Assembly (NCBI RefSeq): GCF_014648995.1
Contig: NZ_BMSE01000001.1
Location: 806,001 to 870,000 of the forward strand
From: Streptomyces massasporeus
GTDB lineage: Bacteria > Actinomycetota > Actinomycetes > Streptomycetales > Streptomycetaceae
Length of the DNA: 64,000 bases
Reading direction: 5' to 3'
Shown here: positions 36,014 through 44,513 of the stretch, piece by piece
How positions within the stretch are numbered: position 1 is the first letter of the stretch
Layout of the letters: every line of letters starts with the position of its first letter
Program-made: the position numbers and the translations under genes
The notes under the pieces: generated by a model
What the model was told of the DNA's origin: nothing
The model's input: only the letters and a program-made list of their open reading frames with translations
Databases searched by the model: none

Positions 36014-37345
36014 ATGAGTGACTGGATGGTTACGCAGAGCTCTTCGGCGGGACGTCGTCCGCGTGCGCTGTCACCGCTCAGGGAGCATCTGCGGGACACG
36101 TTCTGGTTCGCCCCCACTGCGGCGATGGTGGGCGTCTTCGTGGTCTGGGTGGGGGCGGAGGCGCTCGACACGGCCATCGTCGACGCGCTCCAGCGGGAGA
36201 AGGACTACGAGACGCTCGACGAGTTGCTGCGGTTCGCGGAGGACGCGAAGGCCGTGGTGAGCGCGGTCGGCTCGGCGATGATGACCTTCATCGGTGTGGT
36301 CTTCAGCATCTCGCTGGTGGCCGTGCAGATGGCGAGCGGGCAGTTCACCCCGCGCGTGGTGCGGCTCTTCGTCCGGAGCCGGATCACCAAGGCGACCTTC
36401 GCGGTGTTCCTGGCGACCTTCGTACTGACCCTGCTGGTGCTGACGAGCTTCGACAGCGTCGACGACCCCCGGGCCGTCACGACGGTGCCCCTGGTGCAGT
36501 CCGTCCTCACGCTCTGCATGGTCGGGCTGAGCCTGCTGCTCTTCGTCCTGTACGTGAACGCGACCCTGCGGCTGATGCGGATCAGCCATGTGATCGCGCG
36601 GATCGCCTCGGAGTCGTTCCGGGTGCCCGCCTCGATGCCCGTCCCGGTGAGCGGGCAGGCGGCTCCCGCCCACGGCACGGAGACCGCGTGGGTGCCGCAC
36701 GACGGCCGGGCGGGTGTGCTGCGGGACGTGCACATCGCGCGACTGGTGCGGGTGGCGCGCAAACACGGGGTGGTGCTGCGGCTGATCCCGCGGATCGGGG
36801 ACTTCGTGGTGCCCGGCATGCCGGTGCTGGCGGTGCACGGCGGGCCCGTCCCACCGCGCAGGGCTCTGCACTACGCGATCTCGGTCGGGGTGGAGCGGAC
36901 CTACCACCAGGATCTCGGTTTCGGGCTGCGGCAGTTGTCCGACATCGCGCTGCGCGCCCTGTCCCCCGCGATCAACGATCCGACGACCGCCGTCCAGGCG
37001 CTGGACCGCGTCGTCCAGTTCCTGGCCGCGCTGAGCCGGCGTCCGTTGGACGCCGCCCTGCACCGGGACCGGACCGGTGCGGTGCGGCTGGTACAGCCCG
37101 TGCCGGACTGGACCGAGCTGGTGGATCTCGGGTTCACCGAGGTACGGGGCTGCGCCGTCGGGAGCCCGCAGGTCTCCCGACGCATGCTGGCCGGTCTCGA
37201 CGACCTCCTCCTGCTCGCACCGCCGGAACGCCGCGAGCCGCTGCTGCGCCATCGCGAACTGCTCCGGCAGGCCGTCGACCAGGCCGCACAGACCGCGTCG
37301 GACCGCGACTTCGCCCTGCGCCCGGACCGGCAGGGCATCGGCTGA
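36014..37345 (+). CDS. DUF2254 integral membrane protein
   Basis: A 443-residue membrane protein of the DUF2254 family. Four predicted helices lie in the first half (TAAMVGVFVVWVGAEAL; AMMTFIGVVFSISLVAVQMA; AVFLATFVLTLLVLTSF; LCMVGLSLLLFVLYV). A soluble C-terminal domain has the conserved HYAISVGVERTYHQDLGFGL and RALSPAINDPTTAVQALDR. Function is unknown; no partner is adjacent. Confidence 0.85.
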   Translation: MSDWMVTQSSSAGRRPRALSPLREHLRDTFWFAPTAAMVGVFVVWVGAEALDTAIVDALQREKDYETLDELLRFAEDAKAVVSAVGSAMMTFIGVVFSISLVAVQMASGQFTPRVVRLFVRSRITKATFAVFLATFVLTLLVLTSFDSVDDPRAVTTVPLVQSVLTLCMVGLSLLLFVLYVNATLRLMRISHVIARIASESFRVPASMPVPVSGQAAPAHGTETAWVPHDGRAGVLRDVHIARLVRVARKHGVVLRLIPRIGDFVVPGMPVLAVHGGPVPPRRALHYAISVGVERTYHQDLGFGLRQLSDIALRALSPAINDPTTAVQALDRVVQFLAALSRRPLDAALHRDRTGAVRLVQPVPDWTELVDLGFTEVRGCAVGSPQVSRRMLAGLDDLLLLAPPERREPLLRHRELLRQAVDQAAQTASDRDFALRPDRQGIG

Positions 37346-37402
37346 GCGACGTCGCGACGTTGCGAGGCGCCGGGCCGCGCCACGTCGGACCGCGCGGACC
37401 GG

Positions 37403-37474
37403 CGCACCGCACAGACACCGCGCACCGCACAGACACCGCGCACCGCACAGACACCGCGCACCACACGGACACGG
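37403..37474. repeat. 18-bp tandem repeat
   Basis: Three identical copies of cgcaccgcacagacaccg (37403-37456) and a fourth with several changes (37457-37474), followed by a repeated cacgtgccggcc segment near 37490-37520. They occupy the 263-bp gap between the DUF2254 gene and the aldehyde dehydrogenase gene, where I see no gene or clear terminator. Confidence 0.85.
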
Positions 37475-37608
37475 CACACCGCGCCCACGTGCCGGCCTGC
37501 TGCCGCCCACGTGCCGGCCCGCTGCCGGCCGTCGGACCGCCACGGCGTCCGACGCCGGCCCCCTCATCGCGAACCCCGCGGGAACCGGCGTCGGACGCGC
37601 CCCCTGCG

Positions 37609-39150
37609 TCAGGGCAGCAGCTGGTACTCCGGGAAGTTGCCCGGCAGCCGCTCCCCCTGCGGTCCTCGCGTCACCGCGCGCACGAGCAGGTCGCCGCCGA
37701 CGAACGCACCGCGCCAGGACGCGCCGAGTCCGCCGAACAGCTCGTCACGGTCGCCGCGGGAGCGGGGCGCGCCGTGGCCGACCTTGAACGCGCGGATCTG
37801 CGGGGCGAGCCGGTCGTACGTCGCCCGGTCGTCCGTGGACAGCGTGGCGACCAGCGCGCCGTTGGAGGCGTTCATCGCGGCCAGCAGCTCCGCCTCCGTG
37901 TCGACCAGGACGATCGTGTCGACCGGGCCGAACGGCTCCGCGTGGTGCAGCGGAGAGGACGAGGGCGGGTTGAGGAGCGTGACCGGCTGGACGTAGGCGG
38001 AGGTGTCCTGGCCGGGCAGGAAGCGGGCGTCGTCGGGCAGGGCGCGGTGCAGGGGTACGGCGCCGCGCTCGATCGCCTCGGCGACCTGGTCCTGCAGCTC
38101 CTTCGCCTTGGCCGCGTTGATCACCGGCCCGAAGTCCAGCTCCGGGTACGGGTCGTCAGGCTGCTCCACAGCGAGCGGATGCCCGACCCTGAGCGTGCGC
38201 ACCGCCGGGAGGTACGCCGCCAGGAACGCGTCGAACAGGTGTCGCTGGACGACGAAGCGCGGGTAGGCCGTGCAGCGCTGCTTGCCGTAGTCGAAGAGCT
38301 TGGGGATCACCGCGGTGAGCGTGTCCCAGTCCGAGTAGTTCCAGATGCCCCAGGTGTTCAGTCCTTCCTGTTCGAGTACGTGTCGTTTGCCGAGGTCGGC
38401 GACGGCCGTGGCGACGGCGGCTCCGGTGTCGCGGCCGCCGACGAAGGAGACGCAGCCGATCTCGGGCGCCCGCACCAGCGCCTGCGACAGCTCGCCTCCG
38501 CTGCCGCTGACGAGGGTGACGGGAACTCCCTCGCGGGCGGCGAGGGCACAGGCCAGGGTCAGACAGGCGACACCGCCGTCGGTCGGGGTCTTGGCGATGA
38601 CCGCGTTGCCTGCCAGTGCCTGGACCAGCAATGCGTGAACGAGCACGCTCATCGGGTAGTTCCAGCTGGCGATGTTGGACACCGGGCCGTCCAGCGGGGA
38701 GCGGCCGGCGAGCATCGGTTCGACGCCGTCGACGTACCAGCGGACCCCGTCGATGGCCCGGTCGACGTCCGCCTGGGCGAGCCGCCAGGGCTTGCCGATC
38801 TCCCAGACGAGCAGCAGCGCGAGCAGGCCGCGGTGTTCGGCGAGGGCGTCGAGGGTGGCCGCGACCCGGGCCCGGCGCTCCTCCAGGGGGAGGTGACGCC
38901 AGGCACGGTGCTGGTCGAGGGCGGCGCACACGGCCCGGTGGGCTGTGGTTCCGTCGAGGCGGGGCGGCCCGGCGATCGGGCTGCCGTCGACGGGACTGAC
39001 GGCGGGCAGGGCCCGGCCGTCCTCCTGCCAGGCGCCGTTCCAGAGGTTGAGGACCCGGTCGTGGCGGAAGGCCTCGGGGGCGACGGCGAGGCAGCGCCGC
39101 CACGCGTCGGGCCAGGACGTGCCGGACTTGAGGGTGAGGGTGGGTGCCAT
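37609..39150 (-). CDS. aldehyde dehydrogenase family protein
   Basis: A 513-residue NAD(P)-dependent aldehyde dehydrogenase-fold enzyme. Cofactor and active-site segments include VSNIASWNYPMSVLVHALL, SFVGGRDTGAAVATAVADLG, the base glutamate in VLEQEGLNTWGIWN, the thiol in YGKQRCTAYPRFVV, and a C-terminal HHAEPFGPVDTIVLVD. The spacing and Trp-rich loop differ from typical succinate-semialdehyde enzymes. It follows the succinyl-CoA synthetase genes on the same strand after a repeat-filled gap, so a CoA- or aldehyde-related reaction in the same pathway is possible. The substrate is not predictable. Confidence 0.82.
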   Translation of the reverse strand: MAPTLTLKSGTSWPDAWRRCLAVAPEAFRHDRVLNLWNGAWQEDGRALPAVSPVDGSPIAGPPRLDGTTAHRAVCAALDQHRAWRHLPLEERRARVAATLDALAEHRGLLALLLVWEIGKPWRLAQADVDRAIDGVRWYVDGVEPMLAGRSPLDGPVSNIASWNYPMSVLVHALLVQALAGNAVIAKTPTDGGVACLTLACALAAREGVPVTLVSGSGGELSQALVRAPEIGCVSFVGGRDTGAAVATAVADLGKRHVLEQEGLNTWGIWNYSDWDTLTAVIPKLFDYGKQRCTAYPRFVVQRHLFDAFLAAYLPAVRTLRVGHPLAVEQPDDPYPELDFGPVINAAKAKELQDQVAEAIERGAVPLHRALPDDARFLPGQDTSAYVQPVTLLNPPSSSPLHHAEPFGPVDTIVLVDTEAELLAAMNASNGALVATLSTDDRATYDRLAPQIRAFKVGHGAPRSRGDRDELFGGLGASWRGAFVGGDLLVRAVTRGPQGERLPGNFPEYQLLP

Positions 39151-39235
39151 GGGATTGCTCCGCTCTCGGTGCACGGTCGGGGGCGGGGAATGCGGTGTGG
39201 GGTGGCCCGTTGACCGGCCGGGGAAGGCATGGGAT

Positions 39236-39374
39236 GGCCCACCCCGGCAATCGGCCAGGGACTCGGTGCGGGTGGGCCGGCAGTCGGCCAACGAATCGAC
39301 GCGGATGGGCCGGCAGTCGGCCGAGGAATCGACGCGGGGGGGGGCCGGCAGTCGGCCAAGGACTCGGCGTGAGT
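39236..39374. repeat. about 33-bp imperfect tandem repeat
   Basis: Four units (39236-39273, 39274-39306, 39307-39339, 39340-39374) built on ggccggcagtcggcc followed by a gaatcgacgcgg-type tail; the middle two are 33 bp and nearly identical. The array fills the gap between the SucD-like and aldehyde dehydrogenase genes. Each unit contains a short palindrome (ggccggcagtcggcc) able to form a hairpin. Confidence 0.8.
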
Positions 39375-39380
39375 GGCCCG

Positions 39381-40262
39381 CTAGCGGCCTTCGAGTCGCG
39401 CGAGCACCAGTTTCGCCGTCTCGGTCGGTGTGCTGCCCACACTCACCCCGACCGCCTCCAGGGCCTCCTTCTTCGCGGCGGCCGTGCCCGAGGAGCCGGA
39501 CACGATCGCGCCGGCGTGCCCCATGGTCTTGCCCTCGGGTGCGGTGAACCCGGCGATGTAGCCGACGACCGGCTTGGTGACGTGCTCGCGGATGTACGCC
39601 GCCGCGCGTTCCTCCGCGTCGCCGCCGATCTCCCCGATGAGGACGATCAGTTCGGTGTCGGGGTCGTCCTGGAAGGCGGCGAGGCAGTCGATGTGCGTGG
39701 TGCCCACGACGGGGTCGCCGCCGATGCCGACGCAGGTGGAGAAACCGATGTCGCGCAGCTCGTACATGAGCTGGTACGTCAGCGTGCCGGACTTGGAGAC
39801 CAGGCCGATGCGGCCCGGTTTGGTGATGTCGGCCGGGATGATGCCGGCGTTGGACTGGCCGGGCGTGATGAGGCCCGGGCAGTTGGGGCCGACGATGCGG
39901 GTGCCTTTGTCCTTGGCGTACGCGGTGAACGCGACGGAGTCGTGGACGGGGATGCCCTCGGTGATGACGACGGCCAGGCCGATGCCGGCGTCGGCGGCCT
40001 CGACGACGGCCGCCTTGGCGAAGGCGGGCGGCACGAAGACGACGGTGACATCGGCTCCGGTGGCGCGCATCCCCTCGGCGACCGAGCCGAAGACGGGCAC
40101 GGCCCGGTCGTCGAAGTCGACGGTGCGGTCGGCCTTGCGCGGGTTGACACCGCCGACGACGTTGGTGCCCGCCGCGAGCATCCGCCGCGTGTGCTTCATG
40201 CCCTCGCCGCCGGTCATGCCCTGGACGAGGACCTTGCTCTCCGTGGTGAGGTAGATGGCCAT
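39381..40262 (-). CDS. sucD: succinyl-CoA synthetase alpha subunit (second copy type)
   Basis: A 293-residue alpha subunit of an ADP/GDP-forming succinate-CoA ligase. The N-terminal CoA-binding fold includes [20 protein letters not shown] and the catalytic phospho-histidine sits in [17 protein letters not shown]. It usually pairs with the beta subunit, encoded 14 bp upstream. Location divergent from an oxalate-degradation operon rather than near TCA genes suggests a specialised CoA-ligase role rather than the housekeeping enzyme. Confidence 0.88.
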   Translation of the reverse strand: MAIYLTTESKVLVQGMTGGEGMKHTRRMLAAGTNVVGGVNPRKADRTVDFDDRAVPVFGSVAEGMRATGADVTVVFVPPAFAKAAVVEAADAGIGLAVVITEGIPVHDSVAFTAYAKDKGTRIVGPNCPGLITPGQSNAGIIPADITKPGRIGLVSKSGTLTYQLMYELRDIGFSTCVGIGGDPVVGTTHIDCLAAFQDDPDTELIVLIGEIGGDAEERAAAYIREHVTKPVVGYIAGFTAPEGKTMGHAGAIVSGSSGTAAAKKEALEAVGVSVGSTPTETAKLVLARLEGR

Positions 40263-40276
40263 GGCGTTCCCTCTTT

Positions 40277-41407
40277 TCAGGCCGTGGTGGCGAGTTCGGC
40301 GGCACGGGCGGCTGCGCCGTCCATGGTGGTGACCTGCTGGACCAGCGGATGCGCGTGCTCGTCGAGGATGGCCCGGCCCCGGGCCGCGTTGTTGCCGTCG
40401 AGGCGCACGACGAGCGGTTTGGTCAACCGGACGGTCTCCAGGGCCCGCACGATGCCGTCGGCGACCGCGTCGCAGGCGGTGATGCCGCCGAAGACGTTGA
40501 CGAAGACGGATTTCACGGCCGGGTCGGAGAGAATGACCGACAGTCCGTCCGCCATGACCTGGGCGCTCGCTCCGCCGCCGATGTCGAGGAAGTTGGCGGG
40601 TCGCGCACCGCACCCCGCGACCACGTCGAGCGTCGACATGACGAGCCCCGCGCCGTTGCCGATGATGCCGACCTCGCCGTCCAGCTTGACGTAGTTGAGG
40701 CCCTTCGCGGCGGCGGCCGCCTCCAGCGGGTCGTCGTGCTCGGTGTCGTCCGCGCCCCAGCGCGCCTGCCGGAAGCGGGCGTTGTCGTCGAGGGTGACCT
40801 TGCCGTCGAGAGCCAGGATCCGGCCCTCCTTGGTGCGGACGAGCGGGTTGACCTCCACGAGGACGGCGTCCTCGCGGACCAGGACCTCCCACAGACGCAC
40901 GAGGACCTCGACGGCCTGGGACGGCAACCCGGCCGCGTCGGCGATCTCCGTGGCCTTGGCCGAGGTCACGCCCTCGGCCGGGTCGACGGGGATGCGCGCG
41001 ACCGCCTCCGGCCTCGTGGCGGCGACCTTCTCGATCTCCATGCCACCCTCGGCCGAGGCGATCGCCAGGAAGCGGCCGGCCGCCCGGTCGAGCACGTAGG
41101 ACACGTAGAACTCGTTCTCGATGTCCTCGGGTTGGGCCAGCATGACCTTGCCGACCGTGTGGCCCTTGATGTCCATGCCGAGGATCTGGCGTGCGGTCAG
41201 CTCCGCCGCGGCCGGGTCGGCGACCAGCCTCACACCGCCGGCCTTGCCGCGCCCACCGGTCTTCACCTGGGCTTTCACCACGACTCGGCCACCGAGCCGG
41301 CGCGCGATCTCGCGCGCTTCCTTGGGCGAGTCGGTCACCTCGGCCCGCGGCACCAAGATGCCGTGTTCTTCGAAGAGTTCCCTTGCCTGGTGTTCGTACA
41401 GGTCCAT
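40277..41407 (-). CDS. sucC: succinyl-CoA synthetase beta subunit (second copy type)
   Basis: A 376-residue ATP-grasp beta subunit. [17 protein letters not shown] is the conserved N-terminus; [20 protein letters not shown] is the nucleotide-grasp strand, VEVNPLV the metal-site motif and [17 protein letters not shown] the interface with the alpha subunit. I start at the family-typical ATG at 41407, although the frame is open to 41536. It leads an operon with the alpha subunit, divergent from the oxalate genes across a shared regulatory region. Confidence 0.88.
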   Translation of the reverse strand: MDLYEHQARELFEEHGILVPRAEVTDSPKEAREIARRLGGRVVVKAQVKTGGRGKAGGVRLVADPAAAELTARQILGMDIKGHTVGKVMLAQPEDIENEFYVSYVLDRAAGRFLAIASAEGGMEIEKVAATRPEAVARIPVDPAEGVTSAKATEIADAAGLPSQAVEVLVRLWEVLVREDAVLVEVNPLVRTKEGRILALDGKVTLDDNARFRQARWGADDTEHDDPLEAAAAAKGLNYVKLDGEVGIIGNGAGLVMSTLDVVAGCGARPANFLDIGGGASAQVMADGLSVILSDPAVKSVFVNVFGGITACDAVADGIVRALETVRLTKPLVVRLDGNNAARGRAILDEHAHPLVQQVTTMDGAAARAAELATTA

Positions 41408-41509
41408 TTCGGCTCCTGACTGCCGTGTCTTCTGGGGAGCGACCCCCAGTCCCCCGAAAATGCCGCACGCCCCCTGGACACCACCCACCGGATGCGGGAT
41501 AACAAGCTT

Positions 41510-41533
41510 CATACAGTATTCGTCGACTGTATG
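41510..41533. promoter_or_regulatory. 24-bp operator between divergent operons
   Basis: CATACAGT (41510-41517) and ACTGTATG (41526-41533) are perfect inverted repeats separated by eight bases. Each arm holds a TANNNT hexamer (TACAGT on either strand), so the repeat overlaps likely -10 elements of both the oxalate operon and the sucCD operon. This spacing suits a dimeric GntR/IclR-type regulator, not encoded here. Confidence 0.6.
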
Positions 41534-41583
41534 CAATGTACTGCGAGCCGCTCCAACCCCCTACGAAGGGACAGGACTTCGCC

Positions 41584-43266
41584 ATGCCCGACGACACCCA
41601 GGACTTGATTTCCGGTGGTCATCTCGTAGCCAAGGCGCTGAAGGCCGAGGGGGTCGACCGCATCTACACGCTGTGCGGCGGCCACATCATCGACATCTAC
41701 GACGGCTGCGTCGACGAGGGCATCGAGGTCGTCGACGTACGCCACGAGCAGGTCGCCGCCCACGCCGCCGACGGTTACGCCCGCATCACCGGCAAGCCCG
41801 GCTGCGCGGTGGTCACCGCGGGACCCGGGACGACCGACGCCGTCACCGGTGTCGCCAACGCCTTCCGCGCGGAGTCCCCGATGCTGCTGATCGGCGGTCA
41901 GGGGGCCCTCACCCAGCACAAGATGGGTTCCCTCCAGGACCTGCCGCACGTCGACATGATGAACCCCATCACCAAGTTCGCGGCGACCGTGCCCGACACG
42001 GCGCGCGCGGCGGACATGGTGTCCATGGCGTTCCGCGAGTGCTTCCACGGCGCGCCCGGCCCCTCCTTCCTGGAGATCCCGCGCGACGTGCTGGACGCCA
42101 AGGTGCCCGCGTCCAAGGCGCGCGTGCCGCAGGAGGGCGCCTACCGTGCCTCGACCCGCTCGGCCGGCGACCCCGAGGCGATCGAGAAGCTCGCCGACCT
42201 GCTGGTGCACGCCGAGAAGCCGGCCATCCTGCTCGGCAGCCAGGTTTGGACGACCCGGGGCACCGAGTCGGCCATCGAGCTCGTCAGGACCCTCAACATC
42301 CCCGCCTACATGAACGGCGCGGGACGCGGCACCCTCCCACCCGGCGACCCGCACCACTTCCAGCTCTCACGCCGGTACGCCTTCTCAGGCGCCGACGTCA
42401 TCGTCATCGTCGGGACGCCCTTCGACTTCCGCATGGGCTACGGCAAGCGGCTCTCCCCGGACGCGACCGTCGTGCAGATCGACCTCGACTACCGCACCGT
42501 CGGCAAGAACCGCGACATCGACCTCGGCATCGTGGGCGACGCCGGGCTGGTGCTGAAGTCGGTGACCGAGGCGGCCTCCGGGCGCGTCAACGGCGGTGCG
42601 TCCAAGCGCAAGGAGTGGCTGGACGAGCTGCGGGCGGCCGAGCAGACCGCTCTGGAGAAGCGGCTGCCGAATCTGAAGTCCGACGCCTCGCCCATCCACC
42701 CCTACCGCCTGGTCAGCGAGATCAACGACTTCCTCACCGAGGACTCGATCTACATCGGCGACGGCGGCGACATCGTCACCTTCTCCGGGCAGGTCGTGCA
42801 GCCCAAGTCGCCCGGACACTGGATGGACCCCGGGCCCCTCGGCACGCTCGGCGTCGGCGTCCCCTTCGTGCTCGCGGCCAAGCAGGCGCGGCCCGACAAG
42901 GAGGTCGTGGCGCTCTTCGGCGACGGCGCGTTCTCCCTGACCGGCTGGGACTTCGAGACCCTCGTCCGCTACAACCTCCCCTTCGTCGGCATCGTCGGCA
43001 ACAACTCCTCGATGAACCAGATCCGCTACGGCCAGGCCGCCAAGTACGGCAAGGACCGCGACCGGGTCGGCAACACCCTCGGCGACGTCCACTACGACAA
43101 GTTCGCCCAGATGCTGGGCGGTTACGGCGAGGAGGTCCGCGACCCCGCCGACATCGGCCCGGCCCTGCGGCGCGCCCGCGAGTCCGGCAAACCGTCGCTC
43201 ATCAACGTCTGGGTCGACCCGGACGCGTACGCCCCCGGAACCATGAACCAGACCATGTACAAGTGA
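41584..43266 (+). CDS. oxc: oxalyl-CoA decarboxylase (ThDP-dependent)
   Basis: A 560-residue thiamine-diphosphate enzyme that converts oxalyl-CoA to formyl-CoA and CO2 in the cytoplasm. The cofactor-activating glutamate is in [18 protein letters not shown], the ThDP/Mg motif runs from [15 protein letters not shown] to [11 protein letters not shown], and length matches the 568-residue Oxalobacter enzyme. Automatic annotation often says acetolactate synthase, but the next gene is a formyl-CoA transferase and the transporters are OFA-type. The ATG has a gaagggac site. First gene of the operon, behind a clear operator. Confidence 0.82.
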   Translation: MPDDTQDLISGGHLVAKALKAEGVDRIYTLCGGHIIDIYDGCVDEGIEVVDVRHEQVAAHAADGYARITGKPGCAVVTAGPGTTDAVTGVANAFRAESPMLLIGGQGALTQHKMGSLQDLPHVDMMNPITKFAATVPDTARAADMVSMAFRECFHGAPGPSFLEIPRDVLDAKVPASKARVPQEGAYRASTRSAGDPEAIEKLADLLVHAEKPAILLGSQVWTTRGTESAIELVRTLNIPAYMNGAGRGTLPPGDPHHFQLSRRYAFSGADVIVIVGTPFDFRMGYGKRLSPDATVVQIDLDYRTVGKNRDIDLGIVGDAGLVLKSVTEAASGRVNGGASKRKEWLDELRAAEQTALEKRLPNLKSDASPIHPYRLVSEINDFLTEDSIYIGDGGDIVTFSGQVVQPKSPGHWMDPGPLGTLGVGVPFVLAAKQARPDKEVVALFGDGAFSLTGWDFETLVRYNLPFVGIVGNNSSMNQIRYGQAAKYGKDRDRVGNTLGDVHYDKFAQMLGGYGEEVRDPADIGPALRRARESGKPSLINVWVDPDAYAPGTMNQTMYK

Positions 43267-43276
43267 GGTGCCCCCG

Positions 43277-44512
43277 ATGACAGGAACCAAGGCCCTCGAA
43301 GGCATCCGCGTCCTGGACATGACCCACGTCCAGTCCGGGCCGTCGGCGACCCAGCTGCTCGCCTGGCTCGGCGCGGACGTCGTCAAGCTGGAGGCTCCGA
43401 CCGGCGACATCACGCGCAAACAGCTGCGTGATCTGCCGGACGTCGACTCCCTCTACTTCACGATGCTCAACTGCAACAAGCGGAGCATCACCCTCAACAC
43501 CAAGACCGAGCGCGGCAAGGAGATCCTCACCGAGCTGATCCGGCGCTCCGACGTCATGGTCGAGAACTTCGGCCCGGGCGCGGTGGACCGGATGGGCTTC
43601 ACCTGGGACCGCATCCAGGAGATCAATCCACGGATCGTCTATGCCTCCATCAAGGGGTTCGGCGAGGGCCCGTACACCAACTTCAAGGCGTACGAGGTCG
43701 TCGCACAGGCCATGGGCGGGTCGATGTCGACCACCGGCTTCGAGGACGGACCACCGCTGGCGACGGGGGCCCAGATCGGGGACTCGGGGACGGGTGTGCA
43801 CGCCGTGGCGGGCATCCTCGCCGCGCTCTACCAACGGGAGCGCACCGGGCGCGGGCAGCGGGTCAACGTGGCCATGCAGCACGCCGTACTCAACCTGTGC
43901 CGGGTGAAGCTGCGGGATCAGCAGCGTCTGGCACACGGGCCGCTCGCTGAATATCCCAACGAGGACTTCGGCGACGAGGTTCCCAGGTCCGGAAACGCGT
44001 CCGGCGGCGGCCAGCCCGGCTGGGCCGTCAAGTGCGCGCCGGGCGGCCCGAACGACTACGTGTACGTCATCGTGCAGCCCGTCGGCTGGCAGCCGCTCAG
44101 CGAGCTGATCGGCCGGCCCGAGCTGGCCGCCGACCCCGAGTGGGCGACGCCCGAGGCGCGGCTGCCGAAGCTCGGCAAGATGTTCCAGCTGATCGAGGAG
44201 TGGTCCTCGACGCTGCCCAAGTGGGAGGTGCTGGAGCGGCTCAACGCACACAACATCCCGTGCGGGCCGATCCTGTCCACCCGGGAGATCATCGAGGACC
44301 GTTCGCTGGTCGCCAACGAGATGGTCGTCACCGTCCCGCACCCCGAGCGCGGCGACTTCGTGACCGTCGGCAGCCCGCTCAAGCTGTCCGACTCCCCCGT
44401 CGACGTGACCAGTTCGCCCCTGCTCGGCGAGCACAACGAAGAGGTCTACGTCGGCGAACTCGGCCTCGGCGACGAGGAAGTGCGCCTGCTCAAGTCGAAC
44501 GGAGTGATCTGA
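43277..44512 (+). CDS. frc: formyl-CoA:oxalate CoA-transferase (CaiB/BaiF, class III)
   Basis: A 411-residue class III CoA-transferase that moves CoA from formyl-CoA to oxalate, supplying oxalyl-CoA for the previous enzyme. The N-terminus [20 protein letters not shown] with [10 protein letters not shown] is typical, and the catalytic aspartate is in [19 protein letters not shown], aligning with Asp169 of the Oxalobacter enzyme (from memory). The ATG at 43277 has a GAGGTG site and lies ten bases after the decarboxylase stop. Confidence 0.85.
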   Translation: MTGTKALEGIRVLDMTHVQSGPSATQLLAWLGADVVKLEAPTGDITRKQLRDLPDVDSLYFTMLNCNKRSITLNTKTERGKEILTELIRRSDVMVENFGPGAVDRMGFTWDRIQEINPRIVYASIKGFGEGPYTNFKAYEVVAQAMGGSMSTTGFEDGPPLATGAQIGDSGTGVHAVAGILAALYQRERTGRGQRVNVAMQHAVLNLCRVKLRDQQRLAHGPLAEYPNEDFGDEVPRSGNASGGGQPGWAVKCAPGGPNDYVYVIVQPVGWQPLSELIGRPELAADPEWATPEARLPKLGKMFQLIEEWSSTLPKWEVLERLNAHNIPCGPILSTREIIEDRSLVANEMVVTVPHPERGDFVTVGSPLKLSDSPVDVTSSPLLGEHNEEVYVGELGLGDEEVRLLKSNGVI

Positions 44513-44513
44513 C

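Noticed and set aside
36688..39213. 841-codon plus-strand open frame
   Set aside because: Runs through the DUF2254 gene in the wrong frame and then antisense to the aldehyde dehydrogenase; low-complexity Arg/Gly/Ala translation.
39236..39374. CRISPR-like array
   Set aside because: Units are contiguous with no distinct spacers, only four copies, and no cas genes are near; a plain tandem repeat.
41584..43266. Acetolactate synthase
   Set aside because: Shares the ThDP fold, but the operon (formyl-CoA transferase, OFA transporters) and length point to oxalyl-CoA decarboxylase.
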